DNA of 64,000 nt from Brevinematales bacterium (GCA_020059465.1 JAGVBZ010000021.1:43937-107936); one strand, 5' to 3'. Positions 1 through 8,526 are shown, counted from the stretch's first letter. The notes: generated by a model from the sequence alone, not told the origin. Made by a program: numbers and translations.

Positions 1-1097
1 AGCCCATAGGTGCTTTTAATCTGGTCGAATAAAGAAAGTGCGATTTTTGTCACATGCATCGAGTGTTCTTCGGCAAAACGATACTTTCGTCCGAGATAGA
101 CTGCCGAGGAGATGATGTGGTCACGCAGCTCGTCATCGATAATCCCGTCCTGCTCGTTGTCGTCATGGCATGTCAGATAGTCCAAAATCGCCCCGGACAT
201 GGGAATATTCGGGAATAAAATATCCTTCGCCTTAGTCAGCGCGAAAAATTTCGCCGTCATGAGAAGCGCCATCATGGTCGTCCCAGCGACATTCTCGTTG
301 AGCGAATACTTTTTATTGATCTCCTCGATCGTTAAATTCTCCACTTCCTGAAAAAGCGACTTGAATCTCGGGGCGCTGATCCGGTAAATATCCTCTACTT
401 CTTTATCGACGCCGATCGACTCGATCAGGCGAATCAAATCGTCGTTCAGCGCGACAAAGCAGTCGATTCCCTTAATCTCGGGATAGTTTTTCATATTGTT
501 TATAAAATTGATGGTTACCGGACTCAACGCATAATCGAAAAAACGCTCCGGCAGATCGTATGAACGGAGAAGACGCAGCGTACCCTGATTATAGGACTGG
601 GTGAACGCGATTTTCCCCTTGACCAGCATCATGATCTGTGTGGATCCTCCCCCGATCGAAATGATCAACGTATTTCCCTCGAGGAAACCATAACGGTCTT
701 TAAGGAGTTTGCGCGCGGAATGGTAATAATACTTAATCTCCTGAATAGGTTCAATGATCTCGATTCGTATTCCGGTCGCGTTGAATACTCTTTCCATCAC
801 CGCATCGGCGTTAGACGCGCCGCGCAGACTGCTTGTCGCGATCGCCTTGTAGTCCTCGATCTGGTAGGATTTCATCACTTCCAGGTACTGCTTGATCACG
901 TTTATCAGATCGCGGACAGTCTGGTTTGAAACCACTCCCTTGCTGAATGTATCCTTCCCGATCAGCACGGGAACCCAGAGATGCTCGATAGTCTTGAAGC
1001 ACCCCTTCCTAATTATTTCTCCGACTGTCATCCGGATTGAATGAGAACCGATATCGATTACAGCGTATAAGCCCTGTTTCCGTTTTTTCATATTCAT
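1..1097 (-). CDS. Ppx/GppA family phosphatase with C-terminal HD-like region (3' end outside window)
   Basis: Partial gene read leftwards off the window edge; about 365 residues are visible. It should hydrolyse polyphosphate or pppGpp in the cytoplasm. Residues 13-23 (VIDIGSHSIRM) form the first phosphate-binding loop of the Ppx/GppA actin-like fold. ATSSLRGASN (about 87-96) and the SIGGGSTQI loop (about 147-155) are further family signatures, and E120 lies where the family has its catalytic Glu. The last visible residues (around EEHSMHVTKIAL) look like the start of the HD-type helical domain found in long Ppx/GppA proteins. ATG at 1097 is followed by an in-frame ATG at 1091; neither has a good Shine-Dalgarno sequence, so the exact start is uncertain. 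A near-consensus promoter lies just upstream. Whether it acts as Ppx or GppA cannot be told from sequence. Confidence 0.9.
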   Translation of the reverse strand, partial: MNMKKRKQGLYAVIDIGSHSIRMTVGEIIRKGCFKTIEHLWVPVLIGKDTFSKGVVSNQTVRDLINVIKQYLEVMKSYQIEDYKAIATSSLRGASNADAVMERVFNATGIRIEIIEPIQEIKYYYHSARKLLKDRYGFLEGNTLIISIGGGSTQIMMLVKGKIAFTQSYNQGTLRLLRSYDLPERFFDYALSPVTINFINNMKNYPEIKGIDCFVALNDDLIRLIESIGVDKEVEDIYRISAPRFKSLFQEVENLTIEEINKKYSLNENVAGTTMMALLMTAKFFALTKAKDILFPNIPMSGAILDYLTCHDDNEQDGIIDDELRDHIISSAVYLGRKYRFAEEHSMHVTKIALSLFDQIKSTYG

Positions 1098-1117
1098 CCC
1101 AAAGTTGTAATTTGTAT

Positions 1118-1145
1118 ATTATAGCGATAATTCCCTAAATGTCAA
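1118..1145 (-). promoter_or_regulatory. Sigma-70 promoter of the ppx/gppA gene
   Basis: On the minus strand TTGACA (1145-1140) and TATAAT (1123-1118) are separated by 16 bases. Both hexamers are perfect consensus, about 20 bases before the start codon. Confidence 0.75.
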
Positions 1146-1218
1146 GGAATAGATTTTATATACATATGTGCGTATTGTTTATTGCAGATGCCGTATATCA
1201 GTTCTTCCGGCGGACGCT

Positions 1219-1243
1219 GAAAAAAACCGCCGGTTCACGGCGG
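1219..1243 (-). terminator. Rho-independent terminator of the FGE-like gene
   Basis: On the minus strand a CCGCCG / CGGCGG stem with a 5-base loop is followed by seven T residues. It lies 55 bases past the stop codon of the gene ending at 1298. Confidence 0.75.
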
Positions 1244-1297
1244 CAGAAAAACATCTCTCGGTCGTATTTTCCAGATACGTTATCCCTTATAATACTG

Positions 1298-2233
1298 CTA
1301 TTTGGGTTTCGGGCCGCCCTTGATGTAGGTCATCGCCAGACGGAAACCGATGTAATAGGAACTAGAGTACGGAAACGGGTAATTTCTATTCGCGATTCGG
1401 AGATGCTCCTTTAGGGAGTTGACGCTTCCTCCGCGTATCACATGCGAGTAGCCCTGCAGAGGGCCGGCGGGATTCTCATTCGTATAGGAGGTGTACGGGC
1501 CGTACCAGTCCCAGCACCATTCCCACACGTTCCCGCTCATATCGTAAATTCCCAGCGAGTTCGGATGCTTGAGTCCTACGGGAAACGGCGGATCGATTGT
1601 CTGTGAAAAATCATACCAGCCGACCAATTCGGGACGGTCGCTACCGCTGTAGATATACGGCATCGGATAATTCCCCCCGCGCGCGGCGTATTCCCATTCC
1701 GCCTCCGTCGGGAGACGGTATCCGTCTACAGAAAAATCACAGGTCACAATCCACTTTTTTGGATCGTATCCCCCCAGGTTATTGGGATCCTTCCTGCTCT
1801 TTTCGATTATATAGCAGGGAATCAGCCCTTCCTTCAGGCTTTTCCAATTACAGAACTCGACCGCATCGTACCAGTCGATATTGACCACCGGCCTCGTACC
1901 CCGCCCCAATCCGTCGTCGGGCGGGAGCGGCTTACCCGTATCGAAGCAGTAACGGTCGTATTCCTGAAACGTCACCTCGAAGCGCGAAAGATAAAAACTA
2001 TCCACCAGCGCATAATGCACCGGCTTTTCGTCCGCATCGCCTTTGTTCCATGTGTCGCCCATTTCGAAAACCCCGCCCTCGATGTAAACCATCGGGTTCG
2101 GCTGGTACTCCAATAATACGATGATATTTGTCTCGACATATCCGGTAGGCGCCTCAACCGGAGGCACGCCGAAAATAGTCTGAAGCCAGATCATCAGTGA
2201 GTTGATAAAAACATTGATTCCGGTATAATTCAT
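1298..2233 (-). CDS. Formylglycine-generating-enzyme (SUMF1/FGE-sulfatase fold) family protein
   Basis: 311 residues. After an N-terminal stretch with a hydrophobic patch (about 1-25) the protein has the FGE-sulfatase fold: GGVFEMGDTW, then GYRLPTEAEWEYAARGG, then the GNVWEWCWDWYG block and a C-terminal HVIRGGSV segment. True formylglycine-generating enzymes have two copper-binding cysteines just after the RGGS block. Here the segment reads RGGSVNSLKEHLR with no cysteine, so sulfatase activation is unlikely and the fold is probably used for another role, as in many bacterial paralogues. No sulfatase gene is nearby. ATG at 2233 was chosen over the upstream TTG at 2248 because GAGG sits 7 bases before it. 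The gene stands alone with its own terminator. Confidence 0.85.
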   Translation of the reverse strand: MNYTGINVFINSLMIWLQTIFGVPPVEAPTGYVETNIIVLLEYQPNPMVYIEGGVFEMGDTWNKGDADEKPVHYALVDSFYLSRFEVTFQEYDRYCFDTGKPLPPDDGLGRGTRPVVNIDWYDAVEFCNWKSLKEGLIPCYIIEKSRKDPNNLGGYDPKKWIVTCDFSVDGYRLPTEAEWEYAARGGNYPMPYIYSGSDRPELVGWYDFSQTIDPPFPVGLKHPNSLGIYDMSGNVWEWCWDWYGPYTSYTNENPAGPLQGYSHVIRGGSVNSLKEHLRIANRNYPFPYSSSYYIGFRLAMTYIKGGPKPK

Positions 2234-2339
2234 AGGTACGCCTCGCAATTATCATATTATTATCGTAAAAAGCGGGCGGAGAATGAAGAAAAATGACAGG
2301 AAACTCGATGAGATAAGTGATCGGGATGACAGGTATTTT

Positions 2340-2406
2340 GTCACTGCGAAAACACAGAACGAAGTAATCTGTAAAAGACCGCTTCGTCCTGTGTCCTCGT
2401 AATGAC
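2340..2406. repeat. 67-base imperfect inverted repeat (REP-like element)
   Basis: Both ends read GTCA-T-CGA--ACACAG-ACGAAG inward, with few mismatches between the arms, and the centre contains ACGAAGTAATCTG and CGCTTCGTCC. This resembles a class of intergenic palindromes seen in many unrelated bacteria (GTCATTGCGAGG-type ends). No transposase is present. Confidence 0.6.
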
Positions 2407-2546
2407 ATGGACTGTACATAACCCCGATACCGCGCGATATACTTTTTAGAGCGCGGCAGAAGCTGTCGCGTATGATGGATTGTGAGATTGATATATCCCC
2501 GGTATCCCGCACAGAAGTGAGGGAGATGCGCTCACCGTGACGGAGC

Positions 2547-2614
2547 CGTCATCCTGAGCCTGTCGTCATCCTGAGCCTGCCGTCATCCTGAGCCTGCCGT
2601 CATCCTGAGCCTGT
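2547..2614. repeat. Four tandem copies of a 17-base unit
   Basis: The unit CGTCATCCTGAGCCTGY occurs four times head to tail at 2547, 2564, 2581 and 2598, differing only in the last base. It runs directly into CGAAGGATG. The unit matches the TGAGCCTGTCGAAG motif that recurs in intergenic DNA of many bacteria. No spacers, so not a CRISPR. Confidence 0.85.
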
Positions 2615-2643
2615 CGAAGGATGCAATTGAATACCTATTAGGG

Positions 2644-3804
2644 CTAATTCTGCTGGGAAACCGCGTATTCCAGACTAAAGCAGAACACCCTGGGAGGATT
2701 GTTTACGGGAATATACACCGTCTTTCCATAATAATCCCTAGCCCATTTTAAGTTGGGGCGGGTTACAAGTCCGAGGTATTTGTTGATAAACATGATGACC
2801 CCCGTATCGGCATTCACGACATTGATGAACCCGTTATCGTCAATACCGGCAACCACATTAAGACCATCCGAGTAATAGATAGGCGAATAGGTGAACGGGT
2901 CGTAGGTGCGGCAGAACCAGTTCTGGTTGAGCGCCGCGGAAATATCATATTTTCCGATGCCGGGATTATTATATTTTGAGAAACCCGCATATAGTTTCTT
3001 ATAGATAGGGTTTATCAGCAATGAAGAATACTTCACTTCCATCCCGGTGATATTCTCCTCGGACAAAGCCGTCAGATTATTATAGGCGTCAAATACCAGG
3101 ATCCCTACGCTTCCGCCGACATACAGTTTCTGGTTAAACCCGTAATATATCGCGGAACCGTAAATATTCATTAATGTTTCTTTCGATGTGACGCTGAAAA
3201 ATGTATTGTCGGTCTTTACAATCGTCCCGTCGTAATCGAAAATATAAAAGTTATTATCTCCATAAAGCACTTTCACTATTTTCGAGAGGTTTACATCGAT
3301 CGATGTAAAGGAATCGATCTGAAAGGGATTATTATTTATTTTTACCGCAACAATCTTCTGCGCGCTATGCAGTATTAAAACGGGGTCAAGCGTCGAATTG
3401 GTGTATACCAGATAATTCGCGGACGGCAGTATTGGCAGATTCGTCTGCGCAACCAAATCGCCGTAATCGGTTCCGTACTTCCTGAGTGTGGCCTCGGACG
3501 ACCCTGAATTGGTAGAAACCACAAACAGGAAGCCGTTCCCAAGAATTTCCGTCGAATAAAGCAGGACTATATTCTGGTTGCTGATTGTCCTGAACCATTT
3601 CAGGTTTCCCGTATCCATCCAAACATTAAATATATTGCCCTTCTCGTCGGCAAAAAACACGGAACTTCCTTCCTGAACCACTCCCGCGACCACATCGTAA
3701 TCCAAATTATACTGCCACACTACCCCTTCATCATATTGAGGGCTGAGGCTGCATGCGGAAAAGCCCAAAAGCAGAAGCGCGGCAAAAATCACTTTATTTC
3801 TCAT
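2644..3804 (-). CDS. Lipoprotein, predicted PQQ-like beta-propeller
   Basis: 386 residues. A signal peptide with lipobox LGFSAC puts the lipidated cysteine at residue 18, so the protein is probably membrane-anchored on the periplasmic side. The mature part is rich in short beta strands and repeats of the type VVWQYN...DVVAGVVQEGSSVFFADEKGNIFNV, DTGNLKWFR and NADTGVIMFINKY, which is the pattern of PQQ-like or outer-membrane assembly propellers (BamB-like). No catalytic motif is visible and the ligand is unknown. The start is supported by GAGGAGA 4 bases before ATG, and a promoter sits in the gap to the divergent iorA. A functionally similar but unrelated-looking lipoprotein lies at 31984. Confidence 0.75.
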   Translation of the reverse strand: MRNKVIFAALLLLGFSACSLSPQYDEGVVWQYNLDYDVVAGVVQEGSSVFFADEKGNIFNVWMDTGNLKWFRTISNQNIVLLYSTEILGNGFLFVVSTNSGSSEATLRKYGTDYGDLVAQTNLPILPSANYLVYTNSTLDPVLILHSAQKIVAVKINNNPFQIDSFTSIDVNLSKIVKVLYGDNNFYIFDYDGTIVKTDNTFFSVTSKETLMNIYGSAIYYGFNQKLYVGGSVGILVFDAYNNLTALSEENITGMEVKYSSLLINPIYKKLYAGFSKYNNPGIGKYDISAALNQNWFCRTYDPFTYSPIYYSDGLNVVAGIDDNGFINVVNADTGVIMFINKYLGLVTRPNLKWARDYYGKTVYIPVNNPPRVFCFSLEYAVSQQN

Positions 3805-3857
3805 CTTTTCTCCTCAATTAAATCAATTTATTATTGGCAGAAAACTCATTCTCCTTT

Positions 3858-3887
3858 ATAATATATCTCCATACGGCAGAAAGTCAA
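3858..3887 (-). promoter_or_regulatory. Promoter of the beta-propeller lipoprotein gene
   Basis: Minus strand TTGACT (3887-3882), 18-base spacer, TATTAT (3863-3858). It lies in the divergent gap shared with iorA; no equally good promoter was seen for iorA. Confidence 0.6.
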
Positions 3888-3934
3888 GTAATCTATAGAT
3901 ATAACTCAAAAAAGCAGTCGGAGGATGCACCTGA

Positions 3935-5533
3935 ATGAAAGAATTGATGTTGGGAAATGAGGCTATCGCACGAGGCGCCTACGAGGCAAATGCTTGGGTC
4001 GCCACCGGATATCCCGGAACACCAAGCTCCGAAATTATTGAGACTATCGGTGAAAAATATCCCGAGATCAGTTCCGAATGGAGCGTCAACGAGAAGGTCG
4101 CGCTGGAAATCGCGATCGGTTCCTCCATCGCAGGGATACGTTCGCTCTGTACGATGAAACATGTCGGTCTTAATGTCGCGGCCGACCCGCTGATGACTGT
4201 GGCATATACCGGAGTGGAAGGCGGACTTGTAATCGTGGTCGCCGACGACCCCGGTATGCATTCGTCGCAGAACGAGCAGGACACCCGGAATTACGCGAAA
4301 TTTGCAAAAATACCCGCCCTCGAACCGTCGGACAGCGGAGATGCTAAGGAATTTACCGCATTAGCGTTCGATATTTCGGAAAAGTTCGATACCCCGGTTA
4401 TTATCCGTACCCTGACCCGCGTCGCCCATACCAAAACCGCGGTTGAAATAAAAAAAGTATCCCGGAAACTTCCCCCTATGGCGGAAGGAAAAAACGCGAA
4501 GAAATATGTAATGATTCCCGCAAACGCCCGCCCCAGGCATACGATAGTTCTGGAGCGCTATCTGAAACTCCGCGAGTATTCCGAAACCTTCGCCCATCAC
4601 CAGGCAGAGTACCGGGGGACGGATATCGGAATAGTCACCCACGGTTTCGTATATAATTATGTCCGGGAGGCGCTGCCCGACGCGAGTGTGTTCAAGGTCG
4701 CGATGTACCCTCTTCCTATAAAAAAGATAAAAGAATTTGCGAAAAAAGTGAAAAAGCTTTACGTTATAGAGGAGTTGGATCCGCTGATCGAGGAGGAACT
4801 CCGCGCCGAAGGGCTGCAGTTCACCGGGAAGGAAATCATTCCTTCCGAGGGCGAACTTTCTATCGACATCATCCGGAAAGCGTTCGGGATAACCGACCGC
4901 GAGGTTAAGCCTCATGCCGGACTGCCGCCGCGCCCTCCGCAGTTATGTAAGGGATGCGGGCATATTCAGGTGTTCGAGGTGCTGCGGGACCTGAAATGCA
5001 CGGTACTCGGCGATATCGGGTGCTATACCCTGGGGATGCTTCCGCCGTATAACGCGATGCACACCACTGTATGTATGGGCGCGAGTGTCGGCAACGAGAT
5101 CGGGTTTAAGAAGGCGTCCCAGCTTCATCAGTCCATCGCGAACTCGGTCGCGGTTATCGGAGATTCGACGTTTTTCCACTCCGGTATGACGGGGCTTCTC
5201 AACGCGGTCTATAACCGTACGCCGATCACCCTTATCATACTGGATAACCGGATCACAGCGATGACAGGGCATCAGCCCAGCCCCAACACCGGGTTCGACA
5301 ACGCATTCCGGCCGAACGAACGAGTGGATATGGAACAGGTAGTGAAGGGTCTGGGGATACGCCGGGTACGCAGGATCAAGATCGGTCCGCGAACGGTCGA
5401 TGAATTTAAAAATGCCGTTCTTGAAGAAACCGCGGTGAACGAACCGTCGGTGATTATCGCGGACGAGATATGTGTTATCTCCGAACCGAAAATGCGTAAA
5501 TTGGCAGAACAAATAAAGCAGGAACATAAATGA
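3935..5533 (+). CDS. iorA: Indolepyruvate:ferredoxin oxidoreductase, alpha subunit, lacking the ferredoxin domain
   Basis: 532 residues. IorA carries the TPP centre of the enzyme that oxidatively decarboxylates aryl pyruvates (from aromatic amino acids) to aryl-acetyl-CoA with ferredoxin as acceptor. Seen: an N-terminal pyrimidine-binding domain (GYPGTPSSEI near 25, MKHVGLNVAADP near 74-85), a transketolase C-like middle, then a TPP domain with CKGCGH (338-343), GDIGCYTLG (359) and the GDS...N TPP/Mg motif (G409-N438). The chain ends about residue 532 directly after the TPP domain. Usual IorA proteins continue into a C-terminal domain with two CxxCxxCxxxC clusters; none is present here. GGAGGA lies 9 bases before the ATG. 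The stop overlaps the next start (ATGA), so iorA, the phosphatase and iorB form one operon. Confidence 0.92.
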   Translation: MKELMLGNEAIARGAYEANAWVATGYPGTPSSEIIETIGEKYPEISSEWSVNEKVALEIAIGSSIAGIRSLCTMKHVGLNVAADPLMTVAYTGVEGGLVIVVADDPGMHSSQNEQDTRNYAKFAKIPALEPSDSGDAKEFTALAFDISEKFDTPVIIRTLTRVAHTKTAVEIKKVSRKLPPMAEGKNAKKYVMIPANARPRHTIVLERYLKLREYSETFAHHQAEYRGTDIGIVTHGFVYNYVREALPDASVFKVAMYPLPIKKIKEFAKKVKKLYVIEELDPLIEEELRAEGLQFTGKEIIPSEGELSIDIIRKAFGITDREVKPHAGLPPRPPQLCKGCGHIQVFEVLRDLKCTVLGDIGCYTLGMLPPYNAMHTTVCMGASVGNEIGFKKASQLHQSIANSVAVIGDSTFFHSGMTGLLNAVYNRTPITLIILDNRITAMTGHQPSPNTGFDNAFRPNERVDMEQVVKGLGIRRVRRIKIGPRTVDEFKNAVLEETAVNEPSVIIADEICVISEPKMRKLAEQIKQEHK

Positions 5534-7062
5534 ACGTTGAACTCGCCTCATATATTGTCGGGGCATCCTTCGGACTTTTTTTATGTGTGCAGTACATTGT
5601 CTTCTATTTCATCCTGGTAGCGAATTCCGATGCGAAGAAGAATAAATCGGATGTAGTTTACATAGCTCTGATCGGGGTCTCCATTATGGCGTACGGGATT
5701 CTGGGAAGCATCCAGATGCTGAGTACCGATCCCTACATTACCGCGGTATTCTATCGCCTAAAGCTTTCCGCCGGGGTCATTCTCCTTTCGTTCTATGTCC
5801 TGCTTCTCAGGTATATCCTGATCCTGATTAAAGATATGACATTTGTGGAAACCGACGAGTACAAGGAATCCACTAAGAAATACCTGCTTCTCATGCTTGG
5901 AATTTGCGCGGCGTTCATTGTTCTTATCATTTTTACCGATCTCGTGATCGATCTTGAGACCGCGACGTACCGTCTCACCGGTCTGATCTACCCGGCGTTC
6001 TTTGTCATTGTAGCGGTAATCGAGTACATCGAATTTTATCGTCTTCTCCGAAAAGAGGAGGGTAAAATTACCCTGATGAACCGTTTCCGTTTCAAAACTA
6101 TCCTCTGGACAGGAATCGTCCCGGTCATCTTCGCGCTGGTCGAGATACTGATCCGTATGTTTATCAGCCCGGACGTCACTACAAAGTTCGGTTCATTTTT
6201 CATGTACGGCATCTTTTTCCTCAGTCTCGGGCTCAGCCTAAACCTGATGTTCGAATACATGAGCGTGATGACACGTATGTCGGAGAGCAATCGTAAACTG
6301 AGCGACCTGAATAAAAGGATTCTTGACGAGGTGCGCACCGCTCAGTCGCTCCAATTCTCCCTGCTGCCCATCGATAAACAGCGTGAGATTCAGAAACTTC
6401 TCGATATGGAAATTTCGTATATGCCAATGCAGAGCGTCGGCGGGGATTACTACGATTTTTACCAGATCGATAACAATAAACTTCTGATGATACTCGGGGA
6501 TGCGTCGGGCCACGGAATATACGCGGCTATGATATGGGCGATGCTGAAGGTCGAGGTCGAGGAGATTATCGAGGAGAACCAGATCAGCGATCTTGCGCAG
6601 GCGTTCACTCTTCTCAACAAGCGTATTACGCGAATACTTGAAAACACCTATTCCTACGCGACCCTGTTCTCATGTCTTATCAATCTCGACGACCATAATC
6701 TTACCTATATTTCCGCGGGGCATACCGATCAGTTCTATTACTCCAAGCAGGATGACAGCGTTGTTAAAATACGCAACCGTAACCCAATCATAGGTACTTT
6801 CAAGAACGCCAAATATTCCGCCGACGGGATATCCAATCATCCGGGCGACGCAATTCTGCTGTTTACAGACGGCGTTATCGAGGGGATTAATCCCGAAGGA
6901 ATGCAGATCGGCGAGAGACGTCTGGAGGACATGTTCCTCGATGCGTGCCAGAACGCCGACAACGCATCGCTTATCCTGAATAATATGCTCAGTTCAATAG
7001 AAGAATTCTGTGAAGGAACAATCCAGCACGACGACCGGACTATGATGGTCATAAAACTATAA
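5530..7062 (+). CDS. Membrane SpoIIE/RsbU-type PP2C serine phosphatase inside the ior operon
   Basis: 510 residues. About seven membrane-spanning segments (roughly 7-29, 43-64, 78-100, 118-140, 150-170, 190-210, 222-243) are followed by a short coiled linker and a cytoplasmic PP2C-type phosphatase (about 265-510). Metal-binding motifs are intact: GGDYYDF (304-310), GDASGHG (323-329), FTDGVIEG and the C-terminal DDRTMMVI. Such phosphatases dephosphorylate STAS anti-anti-sigma proteins in partner-switching circuits; this is family knowledge, the substrate here is unknown. The start ATG overlaps the iorA stop and iorB begins 9 bases after its stop, so it is co-transcribed with both enzyme subunits. 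The seven-TM part resembles 7TM sensor modules, so it may sense a ligand in the membrane. Confidence 0.9.
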   Translation: MNVELASYIVGASFGLFLCVQYIVFYFILVANSDAKKNKSDVVYIALIGVSIMAYGILGSIQMLSTDPYITAVFYRLKLSAGVILLSFYVLLLRYILILIKDMTFVETDEYKESTKKYLLLMLGICAAFIVLIIFTDLVIDLETATYRLTGLIYPAFFVIVAVIEYIEFYRLLRKEEGKITLMNRFRFKTILWTGIVPVIFALVEILIRMFISPDVTTKFGSFFMYGIFFLSLGLSLNLMFEYMSVMTRMSESNRKLSDLNKRILDEVRTAQSLQFSLLPIDKQREIQKLLDMEISYMPMQSVGGDYYDFYQIDNNKLLMILGDASGHGIYAAMIWAMLKVEVEEIIEENQISDLAQAFTLLNKRITRILENTYSYATLFSCLINLDDHNLTYISAGHTDQFYYSKQDDSVVKIRNRNPIIGTFKNAKYSADGISNHPGDAILLFTDGVIEGINPEGMQIGERRLEDMFLDACQNADNASLILNNMLSSIEEFCEGTIQHDDRTMMVIKL

Positions 7063-7071
7063 GGACGAACA

Positions 7072-7668
7072 ATGGAATCGAAAAGCGTAGTACTTTGCGG
7101 TGTAGGCGGACAAGGCATTATCCTGGCGTCGGAGATCATCAGCGAAGCGTTATTCCGACACGGATATGACGTTAAGAAAAACGAGATTCATGGGATGAGC
7201 CAGCGCGGCGGAGCAGTGGTCAGTTTTATACGTTTCGGCGATAAGGTTTTTTCGCCTGTGGTCAAACTGGGAGAAGCGGATATCGTGATCAGCTTCGAAC
7301 AGCTCGAGATGCTGCGCAACGTCCATTTTCTGAAAAAGGACGGCCATGCGGTTACTACCGATATAAAGATCGACCCGGTACCCGTGATTCTCGGTTCTGC
7401 GGAATATCCGGATGATATACCCGGCAAGGTGAAAAATTTCACAAAAAACCTGTGTGTCCTCGATGTCGAGCAGGCTGTGCGCGCGGTCGGAAACCTGAAA
7501 GCAATCAATGTACTTGTTATCGGATATCTCTCCCACCTTCTTCCGGAGGTAAAAGAGAAAATATGGAAAGACGCGATTACCGAGATGGTCAAGCCGGAGT
7601 TTCATGAGATGAACCTGAAGGCATTCGAACTCGGAAAACAACTTGCATGCGAGTTCAATCCGCAGTAA
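7072..7668 (+). CDS. iorB: Indolepyruvate:ferredoxin oxidoreductase, beta subunit
   Basis: 198 residues, the usual size for IorB. It corresponds to the gamma-type domain of 2-oxoacid:ferredoxin oxidoreductases. VVLCGVGGQGIILASEII at the N-terminus is the family signature, followed by the conserved EIHGMSQRGGAVVSFIRFG block and DIVISFEQLEMLR. It completes the enzyme begun by iorA, with the SpoIIE-type phosphatase gene between the two subunits. AAGGAC lies 6 bases before the ATG. No electron-carrier gene follows; the next gene is on the other strand. Confidence 0.93.
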   Translation: MESKSVVLCGVGGQGIILASEIISEALFRHGYDVKKNEIHGMSQRGGAVVSFIRFGDKVFSPVVKLGEADIVISFEQLEMLRNVHFLKKDGHAVTTDIKIDPVPVILGSAEYPDDIPGKVKNFTKNLCVLDVEQAVRAVGNLKAINVLVIGYLSHLLPEVKEKIWKDAITEMVKPEFHEMNLKAFELGKQLACEFNPQ

Positions 7669-7736
7669 CTACGGATAACCGGCCATTCTACAAATTCGGG
7701 CATTCAATCTGCGTCATGAAATGTTAAGGATACGGG

Positions 7737-8492
7737 TTAGTAAATCTCTTCCTCTACGAAGTCCATCCATTCCTCGAAGTAGAGATAACGGAAACAGTGC
7801 GGGCACTGATGCAGTTCGATATCCTCGGGACGGATATCCGATCCGAGGTCGCCCTGAAGGGCGGTAGGAAGAATAGTGTTACACCCGGAACAAGCGTCGC
7901 CCTCGACTAAAACAATCGCCGCTCCGTTTGTCTTATGGAACATGCTGTCGAGATAGTCGATGAACTGTATGCCGAACGCCTTGCGCATTTCGCCGGCTTT
8001 TTCGATTATTTCGTTCAGTTCGCCGCTATGCTGGTCTTTTATTACATCAATCTCCTTCTGGAAATCGGCAATCTTGACCTTATTCTCCTCGATTTTCGCG
8101 GAGAGACGTTCGTACTCATTTTTATATTCGAGCTGTTTCGATGTATCGTATTCGATCTGTGCCTGGATCAGCGACTGCTCCTGCTGCATCTTCTCCATTT
8201 CCTTTTCCCAGGATTTGATCTGGCGGACGATCTTAATCTTATCCTTTCCCTCGTCGAGGTTCGCGATACGGGTGTTTATCTCGTCGCGTTTACCGATTTC
8301 CTCGTTGATTTTCTTATTCATCTCCTTTATCGTGAGATCAATATCGCCGAGAGTCTGGATCAAGTTATTGTTTTCCTTCTCGGATTTGATAAGCCTTGCT
8401 TCCTGTTCTTTATAAAGGTCTTTTATTTCCTTTTCGCGGTTGAAAAGATTTTGCATTTCTACGAGTTTTTTGACTTGTTCAAGAGACGTCAT
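7737..8492 (-). CDS. Coiled-coil protein with C4-type zinc ribbon (DUF164/zf-RING_7 family)
   Basis: 251 residues. Residues 1-170 are almost entirely charged heptad helices forming a long coiled-coil hairpin. The C-terminus carries two CxxC pairs, ACSGC near 203 and QCPHC near 232, which form a zinc ribbon. The family includes Helicobacter HP0958 (FlgZ), which binds flagellin mRNA and RpoN, so nucleic-acid or sigma-factor binding is possible, but no flagellar gene is near. Start: ATG at 8492 has GGAGG 7 bases upstream. A longer reading frame starting at 8558 runs through the tRNA and is rejected. The tRNA-Ile gene ends only 34 bases upstream on the same strand and the nearest promoter is ahead of the tRNA, so both are probably on one transcript. 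Confidence 0.88.
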   Translation of the reverse strand: MTSLEQVKKLVEMQNLFNREKEIKDLYKEQEARLIKSEKENNNLIQTLGDIDLTIKEMNKKINEEIGKRDEINTRIANLDEGKDKIKIVRQIKSWEKEMEKMQQEQSLIQAQIEYDTSKQLEYKNEYERLSAKIEENKVKIADFQKEIDVIKDQHSGELNEIIEKAGEMRKAFGIQFIDYLDSMFHKTNGAAIVLVEGDACSGCNTILPTALQGDLGSDIRPEDIELHQCPHCFRYLYFEEWMDFVEEEIY

Positions 8493-8526
8493 TCGCCGTC
8501 CTCCAAATTGTGTTTTGAGATGACAA

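Larger units (their letters stand above)
2249..2643. other. 395-base gene-free gap with dispersed-repeat sequences
   Basis: No credible gene. Open frames here translate the repeat elements listed separately (67-base inverted repeat and a 17-base tandem array). The rest shows nothing recognisable, and no convincing promoter was found for the gene starting at 2233. Confidence 0.6.

Noticed and set aside
2252..2512. 86-codon minus-strand frame in the repeat-rich gap
   Set aside because: It is the translation of the REP-like inverted repeat. Such frames recur as false genes wherever the element occurs.
2547..2614. CRISPR array
   Set aside because: The units are directly contiguous with no spacers, only 17 bases long, and no cas gene is nearby. 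It is a tandem repeat.
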